From Ruminococcaceae bacterium UBA866 (lineage in GTDB: Bacteria > Bacillota > Clostridia > Oscillospirales > Ruminococcaceae), in the NCBI GenBank assembly GCA_002295325.1, contig DBGA01000074.1, positions 16,742 to 27,124 on the forward strand: a stretch of DNA of 10,383 bases, in the 5' to 3' direction. Positions 1 through 6,924 of the stretch are shown here, piece after piece. Position numbers and translations under genes: made by a program. A model generated the notes under the pieces. The model ran no database searches. It was not told where the DNA came from and was given only the letters and a program-made list of their open reading frames with translations. Numbering within the stretch: position 1 is the first letter of the stretch; every line of letters starts with the position of its first letter.

Positions 1-915
1 CAAATAGTTCTGATTATGGGGAGCGGTGGTACTTGCAAGACGGTTTTAGCAGTTGCTAAAAGTCAAAATGCAAAAGAAATTATCGTTGCAAGTCGTACAA
101 AGTCAAAAGAAACGATATCCTACCAAGAAGCGCTAAATCGCAATGATATTGAGGTTATAATAAATGCAAGCCCAAAGGGAATGTATCCAAATAATGATGA
201 ACAGCCAATTGACTTGAAGGTGTTTTCAAGCCTAGAGGCGGTGGTTGATGTCATCTATAATCCCCTAAATACAAAGCTGTTGCAACAAGCAAAATCACTC
301 GGAGTAAAATATGCCAATGGATTGCTTATGTTGGTTGCACAAGCAAAATTTGCAGCAGAGTATTTCTTGGACACAAAAATGAATGACGATGAAATTAATA
401 AAATTTATGATGAGATGAAAGCAAGCCTTAGCAATTTAGTGCTAATTGGTATGCCTAGTTGTGGTAAAACTATACTAGGTGAGAAAATAGCTTTAATCTT
501 AAATAGAGAATTTATTGATATAGATGCTGTTATATCAGACCGTAGCAATATGACAATTGAAGAGATTTTCAAGCAAAAAGGTGAAGACTATTTTAGACAA
601 CTTGAAAAAGAAGTCACTCAGCAATTTGCCAAGAAAAATTCACTTGTCATATCAACAGGCGGTGGTGTAATTAAAAATAGCGAAAATATAGAAAACTTAC
701 AGCAAAATGGTGTGATTGCGTTTATCGACCGACCGATTGAAAAGCTGCTTATCGGCAACGGGCGACCATTATCAAACAGCAGCGACCAAATAGCAAAATT
801 GTATCAAGAACGCTATCCAATCTATATCAATTCAAGTGATTTTACAATTTGTAACGACACTTCTATAGAAGATGCATTGCGTAAATTGGAACAATTATTT
901 TATCAGACAAATTAA
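1..915 (+). CDS. aroE-aroK: Shikimate dehydrogenase-shikimate kinase fusion, 5'-truncated by the window
   Basis: The reading frame is open from base 1, so the true start lies upstream and the ATG at 16 is internal. The first part is the C-terminal, NADP-binding half of shikimate dehydrogenase: a Rossmann loop GSGGTCKT (19-42), an NADP-type SRT motif after the second strand, NASPKGMYP, VDVIYNPLNT and the closing NGLLMLVAQAKFAAEYF helix (316-366). The catalytic N-terminal half is outside the window. From about 415 a complete shikimate kinase domain follows: P-loop GMPSCGKT (448-471), the DID shikimate-binding motif (517-525), FRQLE, STGGG, a short RPL lid and the ERYPIY helix. The fusion would reduce dehydroshikimate and phosphorylate shikimate in one cytoplasmic polypeptide. 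No stop or restart separates the domains. It is probably co-directional with the DAHP synthase and EPSP synthase genes downstream. Both domain assignments are firm; catalytic integrity of the dehydrogenase half cannot be judged here. Confidence 0.93.
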   Translation, partial: QIVLIMGSGGTCKTVLAVAKSQNAKEIIVASRTKSKETISYQEALNRNDIEVIINASPKGMYPNNDEQPIDLKVFSSLEAVVDVIYNPLNTKLLQQAKSLGVKYANGLLMLVAQAKFAAEYFLDTKMNDDEINKIYDEMKASLSNLVLIGMPSCGKTILGEKIALILNREFIDIDAVISDRSNMTIEEIFKQKGEDYFRQLEKEVTQQFAKKNSLVISTGGGVIKNSENIENLQQNGVIAFIDRPIEKLLIGNGRPLSNSSDQIAKLYQERYPIYINSSDFTICNDTSIEDALRKLEQLFYQTN

Positions 916-932
916 TCTGCAAAAATGCAGAT
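915..932 (+). other. Small hairpin directly after the aroE-aroK stop codon
   Basis: A perfect 7-bp stem, ATCTGCA (915-921) and TGCAGAT (926-932), with an AAAA loop begins on the last base of the stop codon. The nearest T run (941-945) is 8 bases past the stem, so it is a poor intrinsic terminator. It could be a weak terminator or a 3'-end stabiliser between the shikimate genes and DAHP synthase. TATAAT at 945-950 could be a -10 box for the next gene, but no matching -35 is visible. Confidence 0.35.
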
Positions 933-966
933 ACAATAGATTTTTATAATAGAGTTTAAAACGAGA

Positions 967-1044
967 AAGTAGGTGAACGAGCATAATATGCACCTATTTA
1001 TGTTGTGTTAGTAAGCGACATGGGTAGGTATTATGCTCTAATAT
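967..1044 (+). promoter_or_regulatory. Structured leader of the DAHP synthase gene with competing hairpins
   Basis: Three interlocking inverted repeats are visible. Stem A: AAGTAGGTG (967-975) with CACCTATTT (991-999), 9 pairs including one G-T. Stem B: GAGCATAATA (979-988) with TATTATGCTC (1029-1038), a perfect 10 pairs. Stem C: ACCTA (992-996) with TAGGT (1025-1029). A and C use the same bases, so they exclude each other; A and B together would form an H-type pseudoknot, because the loop of A pairs downstream. The leader ends 6 bases before the DAHP synthase ATG and includes the only purine-rich stretch that could serve as a ribosome binding site (GGGTAGGT, 1022-1029), buried in B and C. 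No T-box or recognised riboswitch consensus is seen. A translational control element is inferred. It could instead be a short palindromic repeat element. Confidence 0.45.
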
Positions 1045-2061
1045 ATGATTATTACAATGAGAAAAAACACCCCACAAGCTGAGGTTGATAAAATTATTTC
1101 AAGCATTGAGAAAAAGGGATTAAGCGTAATTATGATTGAGGGTACAAACTACAACGTTTTTGGTGTAGTTGGAGATACCTCTGTTTTAGATGACAAATAT
1201 ATTGCATCAAGTCCAGTGGTAGAGAGTGTACAAAGAATTGCAGCTCCTTACAAAATGGCGAACCGTACATTTCATCCGACTGATTCAATTATTGATGTTG
1301 CGGGCATAAAAGTTGGTGGCAACGAAAATATCGTTGTCATTGGCGGCCCTTGCTCTATTGAGAGCAAGGAAATCACATTTGAGATTGCAAAAGATGTAAA
1401 GGATGCTGGGGGTATCATGTTCCGTGGTGGCGCATACAAGCCAAGAACTTCACCATATGCGTTCCAAGGTATGGGCACTACCGGCATTGATTGGATGGTT
1501 GAAGCAAGAGAGACATATGGGCTTCCTATCGTGAGTGAGCTTATGAGCGTCGATAAACTTGATGAATTTGAAGAACATGTTGACCTTATCCAAGTTGGTG
1601 CAAGAAATATGCAAAATTTTGATTTGCTAAAGGCATTAGGAAAAGCTACAAAGCCAGTTTTGTTAAAACGAGGACTTGCAAACACAATTGAAGAGTGGAT
1701 TATGTCTGCTGAATATATTATGGCTGGCGGAAATGAAAATGTAATTCTTTGCGAGCGTGGAATAAGAACCTTTGAAAAATACACAAGAAATACCCTTGAT
1801 TTGAGCGTTATTCCAATTATCAAACAAAAGAGCCATTTGCCAATCATCATTGACCCATCTCATGCAACAGGTGACTGGAGATTGGTTGAATCAATGAGTT
1901 TAGCTGCGATTGCGGCTGGCTGTGATGGTCTTATTTTGGAAGTACACAACAACCCTGAATCTGCGTGGTCTGATGGGGCACAATCACTACTGCCAGAAAA
2001 ATTCAAGTCATTGATTGAAAAGGGAAAAGCAATTGCAAAGGTAATCGGAAGGGGTATGTAA
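1045..2061 (+). CDS. aroF: 3-deoxy-7-phosphoheptulonate (DAHP) synthase, type I-beta
   Basis: This enzyme condenses phosphoenolpyruvate and erythrose 4-phosphate to DAHP, the first committed step to chorismate, in the cytoplasm. Residues 1 to about 70 resemble the ferredoxin-like regulatory domain of Thermotoga-type DAHP synthases, which in characterised relatives mediates feedback by Tyr or Phe. The rest is the TIM barrel with GPCSIES (metal ligand Cys103), RGGAYKPRTSPYAFQG, VGARNMQNF, KPVLLKRG, CERGIRTFEKYTRNTLD, DPSHATG (His273), EVH (Glu299) and SDGAQS (Asp310), so all four expected metal ligands are present. The 338 residues match the family length. The ATG at 1045 is chosen because it gives the expected N-terminus (MIITMRKNTPQ) and an in-frame TAA lies at 1039-1041. 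Oddly, no Shine-Dalgarno sits at normal distance, unlike nearly all other genes here. Confidence 0.96.
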   Translation: MIITMRKNTPQAEVDKIISSIEKKGLSVIMIEGTNYNVFGVVGDTSVLDDKYIASSPVVESVQRIAAPYKMANRTFHPTDSIIDVAGIKVGGNENIVVIGGPCSIESKEITFEIAKDVKDAGGIMFRGGAYKPRTSPYAFQGMGTTGIDWMVEARETYGLPIVSELMSVDKLDEFEEHVDLIQVGARNMQNFDLLKALGKATKPVLLKRGLANTIEEWIMSAEYIMAGGNENVILCERGIRTFEKYTRNTLDLSVIPIIKQKSHLPIIIDPSHATGDWRLVESMSLAAIAAGCDGLILEVHNNPESAWSDGAQSLLPEKFKSLIEKGKAIAKVIGRGM

Positions 2062-2098
2062 CGGGCGAATTCTACATTTTTAAAGGAGATTATATATC

Positions 2099-3364
2099 AT
2101 GAGAGTTAAAGTTTACCCTTCTGGCATTTCTTCCTACATCACTGTCCCACCCTCCAAAAGCATTTGCCACAGGGCAATCATCTGTGCTTGCTTATCGGAG
2201 GGTTTTAGTCGGCTTCACAACATTTCCTACTCAAAGGATATTGTTGCTACAATTGGTGGGATGAGGGCACTTGGAGCAAAGATAATTGAACATGATAACT
2301 ATGTAGACATTGAGGGTATTGGCAAGATAAAAGCCAATACCCCTCTTGCTATTGATTGCAATGAGTCTGGCTCAACGCTTAGATTTTTCATACCAATTTT
2401 CTCGCTTTGCAATCAAAAGATAACTTTTTTGGGGCAGGGAAGATTGCTTTCTCGCCCACAATCTGTCTATGAAGAAATGTTTGCAAAACAGGGACTTTTT
2501 TTTGAACAATCGGACGATAGAATAACCATAGATGGTACGCTAAAAGCTTGCAAATACGAGCTTTGTGGAGATATCAGCTCCCAATTTATTACTGGGTTGC
2601 TACTTGCACTCCCGCTGCTCAGTGGGGATTCTGTCATTAAAATAAAGCCTCCATTTGAGTCACGTTCTTATGTAGATTTGACCCTGCAAACTATGGCTGA
2701 TTTTGGTGTTGATGCCTATTTTATTGATGACTACACAATCGCTGTCGCAGGCAATCAACAATATAAAGCGACCAACTATAAATTTGAGGGTGACTATTCA
2801 CAAATGGCGTTTTTTGCTGTTATGGCAGCGATTAAAGGCGAGCTCACTATTGAAGATATGCGAATCGATTCAAAGCAGGGTGACAAGGAAATTATAGATA
2901 TACTAACGAATTTTAACGGAGATATTAATGTACTTAAGGACAGTTATAATATAAAACAAAGTGAACTCAATGCGAGTGACATTGACCTCTCAAATTGTCC
3001 TGATTTAGGACCAATTTTGACGGTACTATGTGCGTATTCAAGAGGAAAGTCCACCATATATAACGCCTCAAGGCTTCGCATTAAGGAGTCAGACAGAATT
3101 GATGCAATGGAAACTGAACTTAAAAAACTTGGGGTAAACATATCCTCAACTCAAGATAGCATAACGGTTTGTGGAAGAAGCAAAATGAGCGGTGAGGTTA
3201 CAGTTTTTGCCCACAATGACCACAGAATTGCAATGAGTCTTGCGGTTTTTGCAACTTGTGGTGAATACCCTGTGACAATTGACGGTGCTGAGTGTGTGGA
3301 AAAATCTTATCCTAATTTTTACGAGGATATGAAAAAAATCGGAGTAAGATTGGAGATTTTATAA
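2099..3364 (+). CDS. aroA: EPSP synthase (3-phosphoshikimate 1-carboxyvinyltransferase)
   Basis: Transfers the enolpyruvyl group of PEP to shikimate 3-phosphate in the cytoplasm, the penultimate step to chorismate. The two-domain fold is marked by PPSKSICHRA (Lys20, Ser21, Arg25), NESGSTLRF (88-96), GRLLSRPQ (Arg119), GDISSQF (Ser160, Ser161, Gln162), EGDYSQMAFF, CPDLGP (catalytic Asp302), RLRIKESDR (Glu330, Arg333), NDHRIAMS (Arg376) and CVEKSYPNF (Lys402). All substrate-binding residues expected from the E. coli enzyme can be placed, and 421 residues is a normal length. The start is set by AAAGGAG at 2082-2088. It lies 37 bases after the DAHP synthase stop with no terminator between, so the two are probably cotranscribed. 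The PEP-site loop has Phe96 where the E. coli enzyme has Pro101. Its stop overlaps the next start by one base. Confidence 0.97.
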   Translation: MRVKVYPSGISSYITVPPSKSICHRAIICACLSEGFSRLHNISYSKDIVATIGGMRALGAKIIEHDNYVDIEGIGKIKANTPLAIDCNESGSTLRFFIPIFSLCNQKITFLGQGRLLSRPQSVYEEMFAKQGLFFEQSDDRITIDGTLKACKYELCGDISSQFITGLLLALPLLSGDSVIKIKPPFESRSYVDLTLQTMADFGVDAYFIDDYTIAVAGNQQYKATNYKFEGDYSQMAFFAVMAAIKGELTIEDMRIDSKQGDKEIIDILTNFNGDINVLKDSYNIKQSELNASDIDLSNCPDLGPILTVLCAYSRGKSTIYNASRLRIKESDRIDAMETELKKLGVNISSTQDSITVCGRSKMSGEVTVFAHNDHRIAMSLAVFATCGEYPVTIDGAECVEKSYPNFYEDMKKIGVRLEIL

Positions 3365-4080
3365 TGAGTTTTACGATTGAATACTGGAACGAAGATAATT
3401 ATGATAGGCTTCTCTCCCATTTAAAAGAGATTTCAGATGAAAAATATCGTGATTTTCACTCAGGACTAGTGCCAAATAAAGAAAATATTTTAGGAGTAAG
3501 ACTTCCTCTAATCCAATCCACCGCCAAGGAAATAACAAAGGGGAACTGGCATGAATTTTTGGCAATTGCAAAAGACAACCTATATGAAGAGGTTATGTTA
3601 CAAGGCTTGGTAATAGGCTTTTCTAAGGCTGATATTGATGAAGTATTGAGCCTTGCGACTGATTTTATTCCTAAAATTGATAACTGGGCAGTTTGTGACA
3701 GCTTTTGTGCGGGACTTAAAATGACTAAGAAAAACCAAGTCAAAATGTTTGAGTTTATCAGCGGTTTTCTTTCGTCAGACAAGGAATATGACCTCCGTTT
3801 TGCATCGGTAATGTTGCTTGATTTTTACATAAATGATGAGTATATCGACAGGGTATTGAAGATTTACGATAGGATTGACCACGATGGATACTATGTCAAA
3901 ATGGCGGTGGCATGGGGGATTTCGGTTTGTGTTGTGAAATGCCCTGAGCCTACAATAAAATATTTGCAATCAAAAAATCAGCTTGATAAATTTACTTATA
4001 ACAAGGCAATTCAAAAGGCAATCGAATCTTTTCGTGTCAATAATGACACAAAAGCTCTTTTGAAAAGTATGAAAAGATAG
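3364..4080 (+). CDS. alkD: DNA alkylation repair protein, AlkD-like HEAT-repeat glycosylase
   Basis: An all-helical protein of 238 residues matching the DNA_alkylation (AlkD) family, whose Bacillus member removes bulky or cationic alkylated bases such as 3-methyladenine and 7-methylguanine without flipping them out. The residues that form the AlkD lesion-binding cleft can be placed with the right spacing: Trp108 and Asp112 in NWAVCDSF, Arg145 in DLRFAS, and Trp184 in AVAWGIS (compare Trp109, Asp113, Arg148, Trp187 in B. cereus AlkD). The start codon shares its A with the EPSP synthase TAA stop (TAATG) and GGAG lies at 3352-3355, so translation is probably coupled to aroA. A repair gene has no evident metabolic link to chorismate synthesis. 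No clear terminator follows it. Confidence 0.9.
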   Translation: MSFTIEYWNEDNYDRLLSHLKEISDEKYRDFHSGLVPNKENILGVRLPLIQSTAKEITKGNWHEFLAIAKDNLYEEVMLQGLVIGFSKADIDEVLSLATDFIPKIDNWAVCDSFCAGLKMTKKNQVKMFEFISGFLSSDKEYDLRFASVMLLDFYINDEYIDRVLKIYDRIDHDGYYVKMAVAWGISVCVVKCPEPTIKYLQSKNQLDKFTYNKAIQKAIESFRVNNDTKALLKSMKR

Positions 4081-4170
4081 TATTTTTACCAAGAAATAGA
4101 ATTAAAAAAGTTAATATATTAGTAATCATATTGAAATTCTAGGAATTAGGATATTATTTAGTTATTTTGT

Positions 4171-4199
4171 TTGACAGGTCTTAATAACTTTATTATAAT
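4171..4199 (+). promoter_or_regulatory. Consensus sigma-A-type promoter of the metNIQ operon
   Basis: TTGACA at 4171-4176 and TATAAT at 4194-4199 are separated by exactly 17 bases: a perfect match to the housekeeping consensus. Transcription would start near 4206, leaving a leader of about 50 bases, too short for a SAM riboswitch. A short AATTC-TAG-GAATT palindrome (4135-4147) lies upstream of the -35 and could be a binding site, but this is weak. Confidence 0.82.
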
Positions 4200-4256
4200 A
4201 AATCTTAAATTACACACATTAATAGTTGTAAAACCTGAATAAGGAGTGGAAACACA

Positions 4257-5276
4257 TTGGATAAAAATGATGCAATCATTAAAATTGTAGGCCTTTCAAA
4301 GACATTTAAAACCAAAAACTCTAGCGTTGAAGTGTTAAAGGAAGTTAATCTTGATATACAAAAAGGCGAAATATTTGGTATCATTGGTATGAGTGGTGCG
4401 GGCAAAAGCACCCTTGTTCGCTGTATAAATTTCCTTGAAAAGCCTACAAGTGGCAGTGTCATTTTTGATGGGCAAGACCTTTTTTCACTCTCTCCAAAAC
4501 AGCTTAATAAAGCTCGTCAATCAATGGGAATGATTTTTCAGCAATTCAACCTTTTGATGCAGAGAACTGCTTTAAAGAATATTTGCTTTCCGCTTGAAAT
4601 TTCAGGGATAGACAGCAAAACAGCGAAAAAACGTGCAATCGAGTTGCTCGAACTTGTTGGCTTGTCAGACAAAGCAAAAGCGTATCCTGCACAGCTTTCA
4701 GGAGGACAAAAACAGCGTGTTGCAATTGCAAGGGCACTCGCAACAAACCCTAAAGTGCTACTTTGTGATGAGGCGACAAGTGCACTTGATCCAACTACAA
4801 CCAGTTCAATCCTTGCGTTGTTAAAAGATATTAACCAGCGACTTGGGATTACAATAATAATAATTACCCACGAGATGAAAGTCATAGAAGAAATCTGTTC
4901 AAGCGTTGCTATTATTGACGATAAACAGATTGCAGAGGTTGGCAAGGTGAAGGATATCTTCACCAAACCACAGTCACTAGCGGCACAAAGACTGGTTTAC
5001 CCAGATGGGCAAACCAAAGAGCACCATTTTGTGGGTGAGCGAATGTGCAGGGTGGTGTTTGACGGTGGCTCATCATTTGAGCCTGTGATTGCCAATATGA
5101 TTATGAAGTTCAATGCACCAGTGAATATTATGTTTGCTGAAACAAAGGACATTGAAGGCAAGGCTTATGGACAAATGATTATCCAACTTCCAGACAATAA
5201 AGCAATAGCTGATGCTATGCTTTTATATGTTCGAGAAAAAGGTTTGACCTGTGAGGAGGTGAGTGCAGATGTTTGA
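4257..5276 (+). CDS. metN: Methionine-type ABC importer ATPase
   Basis: Cytoplasmic ATPase of a methionine-uptake-family importer. The nucleotide-binding domain shows Walker A GMSGAGKST (44-52), the Q-loop IFQQFN (93-98), signature LSGGQ (147-151), Walker B VLLCDE (167-172) followed by ATSALDP, and the switch His205 in IITHEM. Residues from about 265 to 335 form the C-terminal NIL (ACT-like) domain typical of MetN, which in E. coli binds methionine and inhibits transport from inside the cell. The start is a TTG at 4257, supported by AAGGAG at 4241-4246; no ATG in this frame lies at a suitable distance. It is the first gene of a three-gene operon with a consensus promoter, and its end overlaps metI by 8 bases. 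The exact substrate is inferred from family and domain content. Confidence 0.93.
   Translation: MDKNDAIIKIVGLSKTFKTKNSSVEVLKEVNLDIQKGEIFGIIGMSGAGKSTLVRCINFLEKPTSGSVIFDGQDLFSLSPKQLNKARQSMGMIFQQFNLLMQRTALKNICFPLEISGIDSKTAKKRAIELLELVGLSDKAKAYPAQLSGGQKQRVAIARALATNPKVLLCDEATSALDPTTTSSILALLKDINQRLGITIIIITHEMKVIEEICSSVAIIDDKQIAEVGKVKDIFTKPQSLAAQRLVYPDGQTKEHHFVGERMCRVVFDGGSSFEPVIANMIMKFNAPVNIMFAETKDIEGKAYGQMIIQLPDNKAIADAMLLYVREKGLTCEEVSADV
5254..5262 (+). promoter_or_regulatory. Strong Shine-Dalgarno that sets the metI start
   Basis: AGGAGGTGA is a full match to the 16S anti-Shine-Dalgarno. It lies inside the end of metN. Its spacing (6 bases) fits the ATG at 5269; the GTG at 5263 abuts it and is too close to be used. 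This favours a MetI starting MFDKATL. Confidence 0.85.
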
Positions 5277-5928
5277 TAAAGCAACACTTGATATGATAGT
5301 GATTGGATTTGGTGAAACTCTATATATGACACTTTTTTCAACTGTACTCGCTTATGTTATAGGACTTCCGTTGGGCATACTGCTCACCACCACCGACAAA
5401 AATGGAATAAAGCCAATGAAGATAACAAATGCAATACTAAACATCATCATTAACATTGCGCGTTCGGTACCATTTCTGATTTTGTTAATCGCTGTCATGC
5501 CTATTACAGAGGTATTGACTGGCACTACAATCGGCTCTAACGCAACAATTGTACCCCTTGTCATTGCGGCAGCTCCATTTATTGCAAGGCTTGTTGAGAG
5601 TTCCATTAAAGAAATCGATAATGGCGTTATTGAGGCGGCTCAGAGTATGGGGGGCTCCCCATTACACATTATTTTTAAAGTTATGCTTCCAGAATCAAAA
5701 CCATCATTAGTTGTCGGCAGTGCAATCGCTGTTACCACAATCTTGAGTTACTCTGCAATGGCTGGTATTGTGGGTGGCGGAGGACTTGGCGCAATTGCAA
5801 TTAACTATGGCTATTATCGCTATGAAGACGAGATTATGTTGGTTACTGTAGTGTTTCTTGTCATCATTGTCCAAGTATTACAAGAAGTTGGTATGCGACT
5901 TGCGAAAATTGGCGACAAACGAAAATAA
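5269..5928 (+). CDS. metI: Methionine-type ABC importer permease
   Basis: Membrane subunit of the importer, 219 residues. Hydrophobic segments fit the five-helix MetI permease: about residues 10-40, 52-75, 80-103, 145-170 and 185-207. The cytoplasmic coupling loop carries the EAA motif (EAAQSMGGSPLHIIFKVMLP), which docks on MetN, followed by SYSAMAGIVGGGGLG, characteristic of this family. The first codons overlap the last 8 bases of metN and are preceded by an ideal ribosome binding site, so translation is coupled. An alternative start six bases earlier (GTG at 5263) is less likely. The last gene of the operon follows after a 29-base gap. Confidence 0.94.
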   Translation: MFDKATLDMIVIGFGETLYMTLFSTVLAYVIGLPLGILLTTTDKNGIKPMKITNAILNIIINIARSVPFLILLIAVMPITEVLTGTTIGSNATIVPLVIAAAPFIARLVESSIKEIDNGVIEAAQSMGGSPLHIIFKVMLPESKPSLVVGSAIAVTTILSYSAMAGIVGGGGLGAIAINYGYYRYEDEIMLVTVVFLVIIVQVLQEVGMRLAKIGDKRK

Positions 5929-5957
5929 TAACTCACTTTGAAGGAGATAGATATATC

Positions 5958-6812
5958 ATGAAAAAAGTAATTTCACTTATTTTAGTTACAGCATTATCCC
6001 TTGCAATATTCACAGGCTGTAAACCAAAGGAAAATACAAATCCCCAAAGCAATGCAAGTTCAAACACTTCCGGGGTAGCTAAAACGACAAAGCTTATTGT
6101 TGGAGCATCAATTGTTCCCCATGCAGAGATTTTAAACTTTGCAAAGGACCTTCTATTAGAAAAAGGAGTTGAGCTTGTAGTCAAAGAGTACACAGACTAT
6201 GTTCAACCAAACCTTGCTGTTAAAAGTGGAGATTTGGATGCAAACTACTTCCAACACAAACCATACCTTGATAAATTTAACGTAGAGAAAGAGGCGAACC
6301 TTGTATCGGTAGCACCAATTCACTATGAGCCATTTGGAGTTTACCCAGGAAAAACCAAAGCATTGGCAGATATTAAGGATGACGCAACCGTTGCTGTTCC
6401 AAACGATGCATCAAATGAGGCAAGAGCACTGCTTTTATTAGAGCAGAGTGGATTAATCAAACTAAAAGCCAATGCTGGCATCCAAGCCACCGTAAAGGAT
6501 ATTGTTGAAAACCAAAAAAACCTAAAGATAAAAGAGATTGAGTCAGCACAGCTTGCTCGTTCTCTTAAGGATGTTGATTTTGCTGCAATCAATGGAAACT
6601 ATGCACTTCAAGCAGGGCTAAATGCAAAAACTGATGCATTTGCACTTGAGGCTTCCGACTCTGTATCAGCACAAACTTATGCAAATATTATCGCGGTAAA
6701 AGAGGGCAGAGAAAATGATGCTGCAATCAAAGCGTTAGTAGAAGTGTTACAAAGTAAAGCTGTAAAAGATTTTATCACAGAGAAATATGAAGGAACTGTA
6801 ATCCCATTATAG
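5958..6812 (+). CDS. metQ: Methionine-type ABC importer substrate-binding lipoprotein (NlpA/MetQ family)
   Basis: Extracellular binding protein of the importer, 284 residues. A lipoprotein signal peptide ends in the lipobox FTGC with the acylated Cys21, followed by a Ser/Asn/Thr-rich tether to about residue 45. The mature domain shows family features: LIVGASIVPHAEIL at its start, VQPNLAVKSGDLDANYFQHKPYL, VAPIHYEPFGVYPGKTKAL, AVPNDASNEARALLLLEQSGLI, FAAINGNYALQAGL, and the closing FITEKYEGTVIPL. The start is fixed by AAGGAGAT at 5941-5948. It would deliver methionine, or a related small molecule since the family includes other specificities, to MetI-MetN. A strong terminator follows the stop. 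Confidence 0.94.
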   Translation: MKKVISLILVTALSLAIFTGCKPKENTNPQSNASSNTSGVAKTTKLIVGASIVPHAEILNFAKDLLLEKGVELVVKEYTDYVQPNLAVKSGDLDANYFQHKPYLDKFNVEKEANLVSVAPIHYEPFGVYPGKTKALADIKDDATVAVPNDASNEARALLLLEQSGLIKLKANAGIQATVKDIVENQKNLKIKEIESAQLARSLKDVDFAAINGNYALQAGLNAKTDAFALEASDSVSAQTYANIIAVKEGRENDAAIKALVEVLQSKAVKDFITEKYEGTVIPL

Positions 6813-6825
6813 TTTCGATAATAAC

Positions 6826-6860
6826 AAAAAGACTTAGAGGTATCATCTCTAAGTCTTTTT
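6826..6860. terminator. Bidirectional intrinsic terminator between metQ and the flavoprotein gene
   Basis: A perfect 14-bp stem (6826-6839 with 6847-6860, core GACTTAGAG/CTCTAAGTC) closes a 7-base loop. It has an A tract on its left arm and a T tract on its right arm, so it can end transcription from both sides. It fits the convergent arrangement of metQ and the minus-strand gene. Confidence 0.92.
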
Positions 6861-6924
6861 GTGTATAATTTGGTATAATAAAGTCGAAAATATACGAATT
6901 GTATAGATAACTTGTCGGACAAAG

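Noticed and set aside
16..18. ATG at 16 as the start of the first gene
   Set aside because: The frame is open to base 1, and this Met lies inside the last strand before the Rossmann GSGGT loop, so it is an internal codon of a truncated gene.
979..1038. A 60-bp miniature mobile element with 10-bp terminal repeats
   Set aside because: The inverted ends fit, but there is no target-site duplication beside them and no second copy in the window; a leader RNA structure explains it better.
1272..1850. 192-codon minus-strand ORF opposite DAHP synthase
   Set aside because: It is the antisense shadow of a certain, fully motif-bearing gene and shows no recognisable domain. The same applies to the antisense ORFs opposite metN, the flavoprotein and the S component.
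4538..4966. 142-codon minus-strand ORF opposite metN
   Set aside because: It lies entirely within metN, runs opposite its signature and Walker B motifs, and has a composition typical of an antisense frame.
6871..6879. Extended -10-like TGGTATAAT on the plus strand facing the 3' end of the flavoprotein gene
   Set aside because: No -35 is visible at the right distance, and it lies in AT-rich sequence just after a strong terminator. An antisense RNA from here cannot be supported.
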